Source of the DNA: Serpentinimonas sp.
GTDB lineage: Bacteria > Pseudomonadota > Gammaproteobacteria > Burkholderiales > Burkholderiaceae_C
Assembly: GCA_025458665.1 (NCBI GenBank)
Contig: JALOSG010000179.1
Coordinates: 1-5,160 of the forward strand
DNA: 5,160 bases
Direction of reading: 5' to 3'
A program made the position numbers and the translations under genes. Of this stretch, positions 4,703 to 5,160 are shown piece after piece. Each line of letters opens with the position of its first letter. Positions within the stretch are counted from its first letter, which is position 1. The notes beneath the pieces are model-generated. The model did not search any database, was not told where the DNA came from, and saw only the letters and a program-made list of their open reading frames with translations.

Positions 4703-4927
4703 GGGGTGTGGGGGCGATGGCCGACAAAGCCTGAGGTGTACCGATAGCAAGACTGTAGCCCTGACGCGGGCTTGAGCGTGCGCCGGTTATCTGCCAGGAC
4801 CGCGGTGTGTGTGGCAACTCAGGTTCGTGGGGGCATGGGGCCCGTACCACTTGCCGCCTTCATCGGTCACAAGGACGATCTGTTTTGGCGAGCCGGAGGA
4901 TCTCCGAGTCGGCCCCCGCAGCAAGCT
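4703..4927. other. Spacer between the higA-like gene and the orphan gene
   Basis: No gene or convincing promoter is seen in these 225 bases. The minus-strand frame directly after the antitoxin stop codon stays open for 46 codons to a TAA at 4789-4787, which is probably chance. A short hairpin, CAAGCT-TC-AGCTTG (4922-4935), overlaps the antitoxin stop but has no T-run. Confidence 0.4.
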
Positions 4928-5160
4928 TCAGCTTGTAACCGTCTCAGCAATCAGCACATGGGCTGGAATGCCCAGTTGCTTGTGGAGTCTGCGAATCATG
5001 GCCAGGGTCAGCGGGCGCTTGCGGTTCAGGACTTCATAGACCCGGTTGCTCCTGCCAATGATGGGCTCCAGATCTTTCACCGACAGCCCGCTCTGGTCCA
5101 TGCGGAATTTGATCGCCTCCACCGGATCCGGGGCGGTCATGGGCACGTGCTTGGCCTCGT
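4928..5160 (-). CDS. higA: HigA-type HTH antitoxin / transcriptional regulator, C-terminal part
   Basis: The frame runs to the right edge without a stop, and the in-frame residues EAKHVPMTAPDPVEAIKFRMDQ match the linker before the helix-turn-helix in the large HigA family (COG5499-like). The visible GTG at 5146 and ATG at 5140 are therefore internal, and the true start lies beyond the window. The HTH spans SVKDLEPIIGRSNRVYEVLNRKRPLTLAMIRRL; the product ends at LGIPAHVLIAETVTS. HigA proteins neutralise the HigB-type ribosome-dependent mRNA interferase and repress their own operon. In this family the toxin gene usually precedes the antitoxin, so a partner is expected to the right of the edge but cannot be seen. 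It could instead be a solitary regulator. Confidence 0.88.
   Translation of the reverse strand, partial: EAKHVPMTAPDPVEAIKFRMDQSGLSVKDLEPIIGRSNRVYEVLNRKRPLTLAMIRRLHKQLGIPAHVLIAETVTS

Noticed and set aside
4787..4927. A 46-codon in-frame continuation after the antitoxin stop, suggesting read-through or a split gene
   Set aside because: HigA proteins normally end near this stop, and the extension has no recognisable motif. An open run of this length is unremarkable in GC-rich DNA.
4922..4935. CAAGCT-TC-AGCTTG inverted repeat at the antitoxin stop as a terminator
   Set aside because: The stem is short, with a two-base loop and no T-run on either strand.
1..5160. CRISPR array, rRNA or riboswitch
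   Set aside because: No regularly spaced direct repeats of 24-40 bases, no rRNA segments and no recognisable riboswitch core were seen.

Overview
High GC content, strong GC3 coding bias, a PEP-CTERM/FxDxF exosortase substrate and an ArfB of betaproteobacterial type suggest a betaproteobacterium, most likely in the Burkholderiales (Comamonadaceae-like). This is an inference from sequence style; no marker gene in the window settles the taxon. The window splits into a rearranged left end, a compact block of intact genes, and an accessory-looking right end.

Positions 1-1295 look like the worn edge of an integrated or rearranged region. It holds an unidentified partial reading frame running off the left edge (minus strand) and a 28-bp imperfect inverted repeat at 145-211 that resembles insertion-sequence ends placed head to head. 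Next come a PEP-CTERM protein gene that has lost its 5' end but kept its sorting signal and terminator, and a truncated IS3-family orfA. A set of phased GGGG repeats follows, and then the last 25 bases of a tRNA-His gene including the CCA. The tRNA piece is followed by an intrinsic terminator, as expected where an element has recombined into a tRNA 3' end. The element would lie to the left and the old chromosome to the right.

Positions 1296-4252 hold ordinary intact genes. An AraC-type regulator has an unusually palindrome-rich 5' region with no Shine-Dalgarno site. Co-directional with it, about 100 bp downstream, is a small alpha/beta hydrolase with a complete catalytic triad, a plausible target of the regulator. 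ArfB (ribosome rescue peptidyl-tRNA hydrolase) lies convergent to the hydrolase, and a pyridoxamine-phosphate-oxidase-like flavoprotein is divergent from arfB.

Positions 4253-5160 hold a small orphan protein on the minus strand whose residue pattern (Glu helix, DGLII, QAK, then Gln) resembles a PD-(D/E)XK nuclease core with a Q-x-K variant. Beyond it is the C-terminal part of a HigA-type HTH antitoxin whose start, and probably its toxin partner, lie beyond the right edge. This is the part most likely to belong to a defence or stability module, but neither its partner nor its activity can be seen here.
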